Source: JBQTIQ01 sp052387955
Lineage (GTDB): Bacteria; Actinomycetota; Acidimicrobiia; Acidimicrobiales; JACDCH01
Direction of reading: 5' to 3'
DNA: 60,274 bases
Assembly (NCBI GenBank): GCA_052387955.1
Contig: JBQTIQ010000006.1
Span: 1-60,274, forward strand
A model generated the notes under the pieces. The model did no database searches, was not told the origin of the DNA, and worked only from the letters and a program-made list of their open reading frames with translations. Shown here one piece after another: positions 20,673 to 29,169 of the stretch. Every line of letters begins with the position of its first letter. Position 1 is the stretch's first letter. The position numbers and the translations under genes are program-made.

Positions 20673-21517
20673 GCACGTACTCGACGACCGGTGCCGGGAC
20701 CACGACCGACGCCGACCAGGCTGCGGTCCGCAAGGCGATCGCGTCGACGGCGCGCCCGCCCCGGGCCAGCGCGCTCTCGGCCGCCGTCACCTTCGGCTGG
20801 CGCGGGATGCTCAAGGTCCGCCACGTCCCCGAGCAGCTGCTGGACGTGACCATCACGCCGGTGATGTTCGTGGTGATGTTCACCTACATCTTCGGCGGGG
20901 CCATCGCCGGCTCCACCGCCGAGTACCTCGACTACATCCTCCCCGGGATCCTGGTGATGTCCGTGCTGTTCACCACCGTCTACTCCGGCGTGGCGCTCAA
21001 CACCGACCTGACCAAGGGAGTTGTCGACCGGTTCCGCTCCCTGCCCATCTGGCGTCCGGCCCCACTGGTCGGTTCGCTGCTGGGAGACAGCGTGCGCTAC
21101 GTGCTGGCCGGGACCGTGATCATCCTGGTCGGCGTCGCCCTCGGCTATCGGCCCGACGCCGGCCCCGCCGGCGCCGCCGCGGCCCTGGCCCTGGTGGTGG
21201 TGTTCGCCTTCGGGCTGTCGTGGGTGTTCACCACGCTCGGGCTGCTGATGCGCACGCCCAACGCGGTGATGAACGCCGGCTTCATGGGCATCTTCCCGCT
21301 CACGTTCCTGTCCAACGTGTTCGTCGAGCCCGGGACGCTGCCGTCGGCGCTCGAGGCGTTCGTCGACGCCAACCCGGTCTCGGTGCTCGCCACTGCGTCC
21401 CGAGGCCTGATGGGGGGCAGTGCCGACGGAGGCCAGATCGCCGTCGTGCTGGCGGTGGCGGCCGGCCTCACCGTGGTCTTCGCCCCCCTGACCACCCGCC
21501 TCTACCGCCGGGGCTGA
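20669..21517 (+). CDS. ABC-2 type permease, DrrB-like
   Basis: Membrane partner of the preceding ATPase. 282 residues with about six hydrophobic segments: TITPVMFVVMFTYIFGG, YILPGILVMSVLFTTVYSG, YVLAGTVIILVGVALGY, ALALVVVFAFGLSWVFTT, FMGIFPLTFLSNVFVEPG and VVLAVAAGLTVVFAPL. The central loop KGVVDRFRSLPIWRPAPLVG and the later NPVSVLATASRGLM are typical of the DrrB/ABC-2 family. The start codon overlaps the ATPase stop, and GGAGGAG lies just upstream. Together the pair would form an exporter for an unknown drug, lipid or glycolipid. Confidence 0.9.
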   Translation: MSTYSTTGAGTTTDADQAAVRKAIASTARPPRASALSAAVTFGWRGMLKVRHVPEQLLDVTITPVMFVVMFTYIFGGAIAGSTAEYLDYILPGILVMSVLFTTVYSGVALNTDLTKGVVDRFRSLPIWRPAPLVGSLLGDSVRYVLAGTVIILVGVALGYRPDAGPAGAAAALALVVVFAFGLSWVFTTLGLLMRTPNAVMNAGFMGIFPLTFLSNVFVEPGTLPSALEAFVDANPVSVLATASRGLMGGSADGGQIAVVLAVAAGLTVVFAPLTTRLYRRG

Positions 21518-21559
21518 CGGACTGCGGCCTGGCCCCGGCCTGGTGCGGCCTGGCCGCCT

Positions 21560-21627
21560 CGCCGATGCGAGCGCCGGAGCGCCAGCGCAGGCGCGGTCGC
21601 GAGCGGCCTGCGTGGCCGGGGAACGCC
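21560..21627. repeat. Family B repeat before scpA
   Basis: GCCGATGCGAGCGCCGGAGC through GGCCTGCGTGGCCGGGGAAC. It is the reverse-complement match of 17410-17470 and resembles 43946-44011. Just before it, TGCGGCCTGGCC occurs twice (21523-21534 and 21544-21555). The element fills most of the 152-base gap between drrB and scpA, so any scpA promoter must lie in or after it. Confidence 0.7.
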
Positions 21628-21669
21628 AGCAACGCGAACTACACCTTTGGAACTCCTACACTGGCCCCG

Positions 21670-22476
21670 ATGCCCTACGAGGTCCAGACCTCCGTGTACG
21701 AGGGCCCGTTCGACCTCCTGCTCCACCTGATCCTGAAGGAACAGGTGGACCTCTACGAGGTGCGGCTGTCGACCATCGTCGATGCGTACCTGGCCGAGCT
21801 GGCCCGGATGGCCCACACCGACCTCGACGTGGCCACCGAGTTCCTGCTCATCGCGGCCACGCTGGTAGAGCTGAAGTCCCGCCGGCTGCTGCCCGACCAC
21901 GACGACGGCGACCTCGACGAGGAGCTGTCCCGCTGGGACGAGCGCGACCTGCTGCTGGCCCGCCTCCTCGAGTGCAAGACGTTCAAAGACGCCGCTGGGG
22001 CCCTGCAGCAGCTCTCGCTCGCCGCCGGCCGCTCCTTCCCCCGCACCGCCGGCGTCGAGGACCGTTTCGTCGAGCTGACTCCCGATGTCCTGGCCGGCGT
22101 CGGGCCCCGTGAGCTCAGGGCCGCCTTCCTGCGGGCGACCGCTCCCAAACCGGTCCCCAGGGTCGACCTCGACCACGTCGCCCCCGTCCGGGCCAGCGTG
22201 ACCGACGCCGTCGAGGAGCTCCTCTACGAGCTCCCCCGGATCGGGCGCAGCACCTTCCGGGCCCTCACCGACGCTCTCGTCGACCGGCTCGAAGTCGTCG
22301 TGCGGTTCCTCGCCATCCTCGAGCTGTACAAGCAGGGGCTCGTCGAGCTCGAACAGGCTGCCGGCTTCGGCGACATCGGCGTCACGTGGACCGGCGGCGG
22401 CGCCGGAGCCGACGCCGAGATGCCCGGCCGCGACTGGGCGCGGGTGTTGGCCGGGGCCGACGCCTACGACGGATGA
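21670..22476 (+). CDS. scpA: Condensin-associated segregation protein ScpA
   Basis: The kleisin subunit that bridges SMC heads with ScpB for chromosome segregation. 268 residues. The N-terminus VYEGPFDLLLHLILKEQVDL and the helix ATEFLLIAATLVELKSRRLL are diagnostic. The C-terminal winged helix region is FLAILELYKQGLVELEQ. ATG 21670 precedes the conserved core directly. It overlaps scpB by 4 bases (ATGA). No parA homologue precedes it here, in contrast to some actinobacteria. Confidence 0.95.
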   Translation: MPYEVQTSVYEGPFDLLLHLILKEQVDLYEVRLSTIVDAYLAELARMAHTDLDVATEFLLIAATLVELKSRRLLPDHDDGDLDEELSRWDERDLLLARLLECKTFKDAAGALQQLSLAAGRSFPRTAGVEDRFVELTPDVLAGVGPRELRAAFLRATAPKPVPRVDLDHVAPVRASVTDAVEELLYELPRIGRSTFRALTDALVDRLEVVVRFLAILELYKQGLVELEQAAGFGDIGVTWTGGGAGADAEMPGRDWARVLAGADAYDG

Positions 22477-23246
22477 CCGGGCTCCCTCCTCTGTCGGGCG
22501 AGCCCGAGCCGACGGTCGCCGCCGGGCCCAGCATCGAGACCCGCAGGGCCATCGAGGCCGTCCTCATGGTGGCCGAGGACCCGGTCGAGCCGCAGCTGCT
22601 GGCCCAGCTGCTCGAGCTACCGGTAGCCGGGGTCGAGGCTGCCTGCGCGGCCCTGGCCCGCGACTACGAGGCCGAGGACCGGGGGTTCGTGCTGGCCCGG
22701 GTGGCGGGCGGCTACCGGTTCCAGAGCCATCCCGACCTGGCCGGGTACGTCGAACGGTTCGTGCTCGAGGGCCAGTCGGCCCGCCTGTCGGCGGCGGCGC
22801 TGGAAACGCTGGCCATCGTCGCCTACAAGCAGCCGGTGAGCCGGGCCCAGGTGGCCGCCATCCGCGGCGTCAGCGTCGACGGCGTCGTCCGCACCCTCGG
22901 CCAACGGGGCTTCATCGCCGAGGTCGGTCGCGATACCGGCCCGGGTCAGGCCGTGCTCTACGGCACGACCCGGTTGTTCCTGGAGCGGCTGGGACTCGAC
23001 ACCGTGGACGACCTGCCCCAGATCGCCGTCTTCATCCCCGGGCCCGAGGTGGTCGAGACGCTCGAGCACGGCCTGCGGGCGGTGGCGGCGGACGACGATC
23101 CCGCTGACGTGCGACCGCAGCGAGCGCTTCAGGCCGACGGCGCCGGCGCGGCCTCGTCCGGCGGCGATGGGGAGGGGGCCAAGCCCCAGGGGAGAACGGC
23201 GCCGCCGCTCGGCGAAGGGCTCGCCGGCGCCGGCGATGGCGGCTGA
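22473..23246 (+). CDS. scpB: Condensin-associated segregation protein ScpB with a repeat-encoded tail
   Basis: A winged-helix partner of ScpA in the SMC complex. 257 residues. The two winged-helix domains span about residues 25-195, with LSAAALETLAIVAYKQPVSR and GVSVDGVVRTLGQRGFI as signatures; the usual family end is near LFLERLGLDTVDDLP. From residue 213 (VRPQRALQADGAGA) the coding sequence is a copy of interspersed repeat A, followed by a Gly/Pro-rich tail. This tail is not conserved in ScpB proteins and is probably disordered. The stop overlaps the rluB start by 11 bases. Confidence 0.93.
   Translation: MTGLPPLSGEPEPTVAAGPSIETRRAIEAVLMVAEDPVEPQLLAQLLELPVAGVEAACAALARDYEAEDRGFVLARVAGGYRFQSHPDLAGYVERFVLEGQSARLSAAALETLAIVAYKQPVSRAQVAAIRGVSVDGVVRTLGQRGFIAEVGRDTGPGQAVLYGTTRLFLERLGLDTVDDLPQIAVFIPGPEVVETLEHGLRAVAADDDPADVRPQRALQADGAGAASSGGDGEGAKPQGRTAPPLGEGLAGAGDGG
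23109..23192 (+). repeat. Family A interspersed repeat, copy 1 (inside scpB)
   Basis: GTGCGACCGCAGCGAGCGCT opens the copy, and GGGGGCCAAGCCCC forms its last hairpin. It lies wholly within the scpB coding frame and is translated. The middle hairpin is poorly kept in this copy. Confidence 0.75.
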
Positions 23247-23997
23247 GCGCGCCCAGAAGGTCCTCGCCCGCGCCGGTTTCGGGAGCCGCCGGCTGTGCGA
23301 GGACCTCATCGTCGCCGGCGCCGTCGCCATCAACGGCCGGGTCGCGGAGCTCGGCGACCGGGTCGACCCCGACGTCGACATCGTCGAGGTCGACGGGGTG
23401 CCCATCGGGGTCCGGCCCGGGCTGGTCTATTACCTGTTGAACAAGCCTGCCGGCGTCGTCACCACCGCCGCCGACACCCACGGCCGGCCGACGGCGGTGT
23501 CGTTGGTGCCCCTCCAACCCCGGGTCTTCCCGGTGGGACGGCTCGACCTCGAGACCGAGGGCCTGTTGCTGCTGACCAACGACGGGGACCTGGCCCACCG
23601 GCTCACCCACCCGAGCTTCGGGGTCGACAAGGAGTACCTGGCCCAGGTGGAGGGCGAGCCGTCGCGAGCGGCGCTGCGGCGTCTTCGGGAGGGCGTCGAG
23701 CTCGACGACGGGCCCACGGCGCCGGCCAAGGTGGCGACGGTCTCCTCCGGGCTGCTCCGGCTGACGATCCACGAGGGCCGCAACCGTCAGGTCCGTCGCA
23801 TGTGCGACGCCGTCGGGCACCCCGTGGTCCGCCTGGTCCGGTCGCGGATCGGCCCGCTTGCCGACCGCCGCCTGCCGCCGGGGGAGTGGCGGCCCCTCAC
23901 CGTCGACGAGGTCCGTGCCCTGGAACGGGCCGCCGCCGGCGCCGGCGAGCCTGGGGGGGCATACTCGCCCGCGATGCACGAGGGGGATGAGCGTTGA
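23236..23997 (+). CDS. rluB: 16S/23S rRNA pseudouridine synthase (RsuA/RluB family)
   Basis: Isomerises a specific uridine in rRNA. 253 residues. The N-terminal S4 RNA-binding domain (QKVLARAGFGSRRLCEDLI) is followed by the catalytic domain, with VFPVGRLDLETEGLLLLTND carrying the catalytic Asp. The later HEGRNRQVRRMCDAVGHPV is the family signature. Position after scpA-scpB is the usual place for RluB in Gram-positive bacteria. ATG 23236 lies inside the 3' end of scpB. The stop overlaps the TTG start of fdsGB by 4 bases. Confidence 0.92.
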   Translation: MAAERAQKVLARAGFGSRRLCEDLIVAGAVAINGRVAELGDRVDPDVDIVEVDGVPIGVRPGLVYYLLNKPAGVVTTAADTHGRPTAVSLVPLQPRVFPVGRLDLETEGLLLLTNDGDLAHRLTHPSFGVDKEYLAQVEGEPSRAALRRLREGVELDDGPTAPAKVATVSSGLLRLTIHEGRNRQVRRMCDAVGHPVVRLVRSRIGPLADRRLPPGEWRPLTVDEVRALERAAAGAGEPGGAYSPAMHEGDER

Positions 23998-26135
23998 GCA
24001 CGGGGCCCGGCGCCGCCGAGGCGAGCCCGCTGGCCGATCGCGTGCGGGCGGTGGTGGCGGCGCACCGACAGGAGCGTGGGCCGTTGCTGCCGGTGCTGCA
24101 CCAGCTCCAGGCCGAGATGGGCTACGTCGACGCCGCCGCCATCCCCCTGGTCGCCGACGAGCTGAACCTCTCCCGGGCCGAGGTCCACGGCGTGGTCACG
24201 TTCTATCGGGACTTCCGGTCGGCGCCGGCCGGACGAGCCTCGGTACGGGTGTGCCGGGGCGAGGCGTGCCAGGCGGTGGGCTCGGAAGGGTTGATGGCGC
24301 ACGCCCGGTCACGGTTGGGCGTCGCGGTCGGCGATACCACCGCCGACGGGTCGGTGACGCTGGGACAGGTCTTCTGCCTGGGCAACTGCGCCCTGGGCCC
24401 CTCGGTGCTCGTGGACGACGTCGTCGTGGGCCGGGTCGACGACGCCCGCTTCGACGCCGTCGTGGCCGCGCTGCCCGTCGCTCCCCGCCATTCCCACGGT
24501 CGTGCATCGCCGCCGGCAGCAGGTCCGGCGGTGCACACCGGTGTGGCGGCAACTGGGCCTGCGCCGGTCGCCGTCTACGTGCCCGGGGACACCGCGGCCC
24601 GATCGGTGGGGGCCGACGCCGTCGCCGACGCCGTCGCCGTGGCCTGTGCCGGCGCCGGACGAGAGGTGCGGGTGGTGCGCAACGGGTCCCGGGGCCTGTT
24701 GTGGCTCGAACCGTTGGTCGAGGTGGCCACCCCCGCCGGCCGGGTCGCCTACGGGCCGGTCGAGGCGGCCGACGTCGACGGGCTCGTCGCCGCCGGGTTC
24801 CTCGACGGGGGAGCGCACCGGCTGGGCCTCGGGCGCAGCGACGAGTTGCCGTGGCTGCGCCGGCAGCAGCGCGTCACCTTCGCCCGGGTCGGTGTGGTCG
24901 ACCCGCTCTCGGCCGACGATTTCGTGGCTCACGGGGGCCTCGCCGGCCTGCGGCGGGCGCTGGCGATGACGCCGGCCGAGGTCGTCGCCGAGGTGACGGC
25001 GTCGGGCCTTCGGGGCCGGGGCGGCGCCGGCTTCCCGACCGGCATCAAGTGGGCCACTGTCCTGGGGGCCGAGGGCAGCCCGAAGTTCGTGTGCGGCAAC
25101 GCCGACGAGGGCGACAGCGGCACCTTCGCCGACCGCATGGTGATGGAAGGCGACCCCTTCGGTTTGCTGGAGGGGATGGCCATCGCCGCCCACGCCGTCG
25201 GCGCCCGCGAGGGCTACCTCTACGTCCGCTCCGAGTACCCGGGGGCCGTATCGGCCATGAAGGCGGCCGTCGACGTGGCCTACGCCCGGGGCTGGTTGGG
25301 GCCGCGGGCCCTCGGTCCCGAGGTCGGCTTCGACGTCTTCGTCCGGGTCGGCGCCGGCGCCTACATCTGTGGCGAGGAGACGGCCATGCTCGAGAGCCTC
25401 GAAGGGCGACGAGGGGTCGTCCGGGCCAAGCCGCCACTGCCGGCCCTGGAGGGCCTCTTCGCCCGGCCCACGGTCGTGAACAACGTGCTCACCCTGGCCG
25501 CGGTACCGGCCATCCTGGCCGGCGGCGCCGCCGCCTACCAGGCGCTCGGCTACGAACGGTCCCGGGGTACCCAGGTGTTCCAGTTGGCCGGCGACATCGC
25601 CCGCGGGGGCATCGTCGAGACCCCCTTCGGGGTCACGTTGGGTGAGCTGGTCGAGGGCTTCGGGGGTGGTACCGCCTCGGGCCGGCCGGTGCGGGCCGTG
25701 CAGGTGGGCGGCCCCCTGGGGTCCTACCTGCCGCCGTCGCAATTCGACCTGCCCATGGACTACGAGTCGTTCGCGGCGGCTTCCGCCCTGGTCGGCCACG
25801 GCGGCGTGGTGGTGTTCGACGACACCGTCGACATGGCCGCCCAGGCCCGCTTCGCCATGGAGTTCTGTGCCGAGGAGTCCTGCGGCAAGTGCACCCCGTG
25901 CCGGGTCGGCGCGGTCCGGGGCACCGAGGTGATCGACCGCATCGTCACCGGGGACCGTCGGGCGGAGAACCTGGTGGTGCTCGAGGACCTGTGCGAGGTG
26001 ATGGCCGATGCCTCCTTGTGCGCGATGGGCGGCCTCACCCCGCTGCCGGTGCGCAGCGCCCTGCGCCACTGGCCCGAGGATTTCGCTCACCCCACCCTTT
26101 CCGGCCCCGGTCGCACCATCAAGGCGGGACAGTGA
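23994..26135 (+). CDS. fdsGB: NAD-dependent formate dehydrogenase, fused gamma and beta subunits
   Basis: The electron-input module of a soluble molybdenum formate dehydrogenase; passes electrons between NAD and the alpha subunit. 713 residues. Residues about 1-160 are the FdsG/NuoE-like [2Fe-2S] domain (CRGEACQAVG, CLGNCALGPS). A low-complexity linker follows (about 160-185). Residues about 190-713 are FdsB/NuoF-like: FMN site GRGGAGFPTGIKW, NADH site GAGAYICGEETAMLESLEG, and the 4Fe-4S ligands ESCGKCTPCRVG plus a downstream Cys (SLCAMGG). The two subunits are usually separate genes. The TTG start overlaps the rluB stop (TTGA), and the stop overlaps the fdsA start (GTGA). A hydrogenase or complex I diaphorase was considered, but the FdsA and FdsD neighbours settle it. 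Confidence 0.93.
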   Translation: MSTGPGAAEASPLADRVRAVVAAHRQERGPLLPVLHQLQAEMGYVDAAAIPLVADELNLSRAEVHGVVTFYRDFRSAPAGRASVRVCRGEACQAVGSEGLMAHARSRLGVAVGDTTADGSVTLGQVFCLGNCALGPSVLVDDVVVGRVDDARFDAVVAALPVAPRHSHGRASPPAAGPAVHTGVAATGPAPVAVYVPGDTAARSVGADAVADAVAVACAGAGREVRVVRNGSRGLLWLEPLVEVATPAGRVAYGPVEAADVDGLVAAGFLDGGAHRLGLGRSDELPWLRRQQRVTFARVGVVDPLSADDFVAHGGLAGLRRALAMTPAEVVAEVTASGLRGRGGAGFPTGIKWATVLGAEGSPKFVCGNADEGDSGTFADRMVMEGDPFGLLEGMAIAAHAVGAREGYLYVRSEYPGAVSAMKAAVDVAYARGWLGPRALGPEVGFDVFVRVGAGAYICGEETAMLESLEGRRGVVRAKPPLPALEGLFARPTVVNNVLTLAAVPAILAGGAAAYQALGYERSRGTQVFQLAGDIARGGIVETPFGVTLGELVEGFGGGTASGRPVRAVQVGGPLGSYLPPSQFDLPMDYESFAAASALVGHGGVVVFDDTVDMAAQARFAMEFCAEESCGKCTPCRVGAVRGTEVIDRIVTGDRRAENLVVLEDLCEVMADASLCAMGGLTPLPVRSALRHWPEDFAHPTLSGPGRTIKAGQ

Positions 26136-28936
26136 GCCTGCTGCGGGAGACCGACTTCGGCACGCCGGCCCGTCCCGGCCCCGCCGACGTTGCGCTGGAG
26201 ATCGACGGCCAGGCGGTCACCGTCCCCGAAGGCACCTCGGTCCTGCGGGCGGCGGCGCTGGCCGGCATCGACATCCCCAAGCTGTGCGCCACCGACAGCC
26301 TCGAACCGTTCGGTTCGTGCCGGCTGTGCCTGGTCGAGATCGACGGCCGCAGAGGGGCGCCGGCGTCGTGCACCACCCCGGTGGCCGCGGGGATGCGGGT
26401 CGCGACCCAGACCGCCCGGCTCGACCGTCTGCGGCGCGGGGTCATGGAGCTCTACATCTCCGACCACCCGCTCGACTGCCTCACCTGCAGCGCCAACGGT
26501 GACTGCGAGCTGCAGGACACGGCCGGGACGGTCGGCCTCCGCGAGGTCCGCTACGGCTACGCCGGCGAGAACCACCTCGACGCGGCCAAGGACCTTTCCA
26601 ACCCCTACTTCGACTTCGACCCGGCCAAGTGCATCGTGTGCTCCCGCTGCGTGCGAGCCTGCGAGGAGGTGCAGGGCACCTTCGCCCTCACCATCGCCGG
26701 CCGGGGCTTCGGCTCCACGGTGTCGCCCGGTGCCGGCGAGACGTTCATGGGGTCCGAGTGCGTGTCCTGCGGGGCGTGCGTGCAGGCGTGCCCGACGGCC
26801 ACCCTGCAGGAGCGTCCGGTGGTCGAGCTGGGCGTGCCTCGCCGCACCGTGCTCACCACCTGCGCCTACTGCGGCGTCGGGTGCTCGTTCAAGGCCGAGC
26901 TGCGGGGCGACGAGGTCGTCCGCATGGTGCCCCACAAGGACGGGGGCGCCAACGAGGGCCACTCGTGCGTCAAGGGCCGCTTCGCGTGGGGCTACGCCAC
27001 CCATCGCGACCGGGTCATGGCGCCGCTGGTGCGCGACCGCATCGACGAGGACTGGCGGGAGGCGTCATGGGACGAGGCGATCGCCCGCGTCGCCTCCCGG
27101 CTGGCCGACATCCAGGACCGTCACGGCATCGACTCGATCGGCGCCATCACGTCGTCGCGGTGCACCAACGAAGAGGTGTACGTCGTCCAGAAGATGGTGC
27201 GGGCCGCGTTCGGCAACAACAACGTCGACACCTGCGCCCGCGTCTGCCACTCGCCCACCGGCTACGGGCTCAAGACGACCTTCGGCACCTCCGCCGGGAC
27301 CCAGGACTTCCGTTCGGTCGACCACGCCGACGTGATCGTGGTCATCGGGGCCAGCCCCACCGACGCCCACCCGGTGTTCGCCTCCCGGCTCAAGCGCCGG
27401 CTGCGGGCCGGCGCCCAGCTGGTCGTCGTCGACCCCCGCCGCATCGACATGGTCCGCAGTCCCCACGTCGAGGCCGCCCACCACCTGCAGCTGCGGCCGG
27501 GTACCAACGTGGCCGTGGTCAACGCCATCGCCCACGTGGTCGTGACCGAGGGCCTGGTGGCGGAGGCCTTCGTCGCGGAACGCTGCGAGGGCTTCGCCGC
27601 CTGGGCCGCCTTCATCGCCCGTCCCGACAACAGCCCCGAGGCCACCGAGGCGTTCTCGGGCGTGCCCGCCGGGCAGCTCCGGGCCGCGGCGCGCCTCTAC
27701 GCCGCCGGCCCCAACTCGGCCATCTACTACGGCCTCGGGGTCACCGAGCACAGCCAGGGGTCCACGATGGTGATGGGCCTCGCCAACCTGGCCATGGCCA
27801 CCGGCAACATCGGCCGCGACGGCGTCGGCGTGAACCCGCTGCGGGGCCAGAACAACGTGCAGGGCTCGTGCGACATGGGCTCGTTCCCCCACGAGTACGC
27901 CGGCTACCGCCACGTGTCCGACGACACCGTGCGCCACCAGTTCGAGGCGCTGTGGGGGCGCACCCTGCAGTCCGAGCCCGGCCTGAGGATCCCCAACATG
28001 TTCGACGCCGCCCTCGACGGCACGTTCCGGGCGCTCATGGTGCAGGGCGAGGACCTGGCCCAGTCCGACCCCAACACCAGCCATGTCACCGCCGCCCTGG
28101 GCGCCCTCGACCTGGTCGTCGTCCAGGACCTGTTCCTCAACGAGACGGCGAAGTTCGCCCACGTCTTCCTGCCCGGGACGTCGTTCCTCGAAAAGGACGG
28201 CACGTTCACCAACGCCGAGCGCCGTATCAACCGGGTGCGGCCGGTGGTGCCGCCCAAGACCGGCAAGCACGAATGGCAGGTCGTCTGCGAGATCGCCGCC
28301 GCCCTCGGCTATCCGATGCACTACGACACCGCCAGCCAGATCATGGACGAGATCGCGGCGGTGACCCCCACGTTCGCCGGCGTCTCCTTCGCCACCCTCG
28401 ACCGGTTGGGCAGCGTCCAGTGGCCGTGCAACGACGCCGCCCCCGAGGGCACGCCGGTCATGCACGTCGGGGCGTTCGTGCGGGGCAAGGGCCGGTTCGT
28501 GCCGACCCCTTACGTGCCCACCGAGGAGCGCACCACCCGCCGGTTCCCGCTCATCCTGACGACCGGTCGCATCCTGACCCAGTACAACGTCGGCTCACAG
28601 ACCCGGCGGACGGCCAACGTCGCCTGGCACGCCGCCGACGTGCTCGAGATCCACCCCCACGACGCCGAGGTCCGAGGCATCGGCGAGGGCGACACCGTCA
28701 CCCTCGCCAGCCGGGTGGGGGCGACGACGCTGCCGGCGCTGATCTCCGAACGGATGCCCCAGGGCGTCGTGTACACCACCTTCCACTACCCCGTCACGGG
28801 CGCCAACGTGGTCACCACCGAGCACTCCGACTGGGCCACCAACTGCCCCGAGTACAAGGTGACCGCGGTACAGGTCACGGCCAGCAGCCCGGTCCGGCCC
28901 GCCAGCAACGGCCCGGTACCGGCGGCGGTCGAATGA
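26132..28936 (+). CDS. fdsA: NAD-dependent formate dehydrogenase alpha subunit (Mo-bis-MGD)
   Basis: The catalytic subunit oxidising formate to CO2, or the reverse. 934 residues. N-terminal [2Fe-2S] ferredoxin domain (CATDSLEPFGSCRLC) and the His-Cys3 cluster (HPLDCLTCSANGDC). Two 4Fe-4S sites follow (CIVCSRCVRACEE; CVSCGACVQACP), then a 4Fe-4S site at the molybdopterin domain (CAYCGVGC). The active-site Mo ligand is Cys372 in ARVCHSPTGYG, so this is a cysteine and not a selenocysteine enzyme. The C-terminal cofactor-binding domain starts near LTTGRILTQYNVGSQTRR. The GTG start and stop both overlap neighbouring genes. FdhD, needed to sulfurate this enzyme, is encoded at 44.7 kb. Confidence 0.95.
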   Translation: MSLLRETDFGTPARPGPADVALEIDGQAVTVPEGTSVLRAAALAGIDIPKLCATDSLEPFGSCRLCLVEIDGRRGAPASCTTPVAAGMRVATQTARLDRLRRGVMELYISDHPLDCLTCSANGDCELQDTAGTVGLREVRYGYAGENHLDAAKDLSNPYFDFDPAKCIVCSRCVRACEEVQGTFALTIAGRGFGSTVSPGAGETFMGSECVSCGACVQACPTATLQERPVVELGVPRRTVLTTCAYCGVGCSFKAELRGDEVVRMVPHKDGGANEGHSCVKGRFAWGYATHRDRVMAPLVRDRIDEDWREASWDEAIARVASRLADIQDRHGIDSIGAITSSRCTNEEVYVVQKMVRAAFGNNNVDTCARVCHSPTGYGLKTTFGTSAGTQDFRSVDHADVIVVIGASPTDAHPVFASRLKRRLRAGAQLVVVDPRRIDMVRSPHVEAAHHLQLRPGTNVAVVNAIAHVVVTEGLVAEAFVAERCEGFAAWAAFIARPDNSPEATEAFSGVPAGQLRAAARLYAAGPNSAIYYGLGVTEHSQGSTMVMGLANLAMATGNIGRDGVGVNPLRGQNNVQGSCDMGSFPHEYAGYRHVSDDTVRHQFEALWGRTLQSEPGLRIPNMFDAALDGTFRALMVQGEDLAQSDPNTSHVTAALGALDLVVVQDLFLNETAKFAHVFLPGTSFLEKDGTFTNAERRINRVRPVVPPKTGKHEWQVVCEIAAALGYPMHYDTASQIMDEIAAVTPTFAGVSFATLDRLGSVQWPCNDAAPEGTPVMHVGAFVRGKGRFVPTPYVPTEERTTRRFPLILTTGRILTQYNVGSQTRRTANVAWHAADVLEIHPHDAEVRGIGEGDTVTLASRVGATTLPALISERMPQGVVYTTFHYPVTGANVVTTEHSDWATNCPEYKVTAVQVTASSPVRPASNGPVPAAVE

Positions 28937-29148
28937 GCGCAGCGGCCCAGGTACGCATGGCGAACGACATCGCCTCGCAGTTCCACCACCTCCCCTTCGA
29001 CGAGGGCGCCGCCGCGGTGGCCAACCACTTACGCCTGTACTGGGACCCCCGCATGCGGGCCGACCTGGCCCGCCACGTGCACGCCGGCGGGGGAGCAGGC
29101 CTCGACCCGCTGGCGGTGGCGGCTGCGGCCAAGCTGCAACAACGTTGA
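28933..29148 (+). CDS. fdsD: Formate dehydrogenase delta subunit
   Basis: 71 residues. VRMANDIASQFHHLP and ANHLRLYWDPRMRADL are the FdsD signature. The protein is small and without cofactors; it is thought to help assembly or stability of the FdsABG enzyme. The start overlaps the fdsA stop (ATGA), so it is the last gene of the operon. A 21-base gap separates its stop from that of convergent cobT. Confidence 0.88.
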   Translation: MSAAAQVRMANDIASQFHHLPFDEGAAAVANHLRLYWDPRMRADLARHVHAGGGAGLDPLAVAAAAKLQQR

Positions 29149-29169
29149 TCCCGGAGGCGGCGGCCGGGG

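Noticed and set aside
24309..26090. 593-codon minus-strand frame opposite fdsGB
   Set aside because: Shadow of fdsGB; the plus-strand product has all cofactor-binding motifs.
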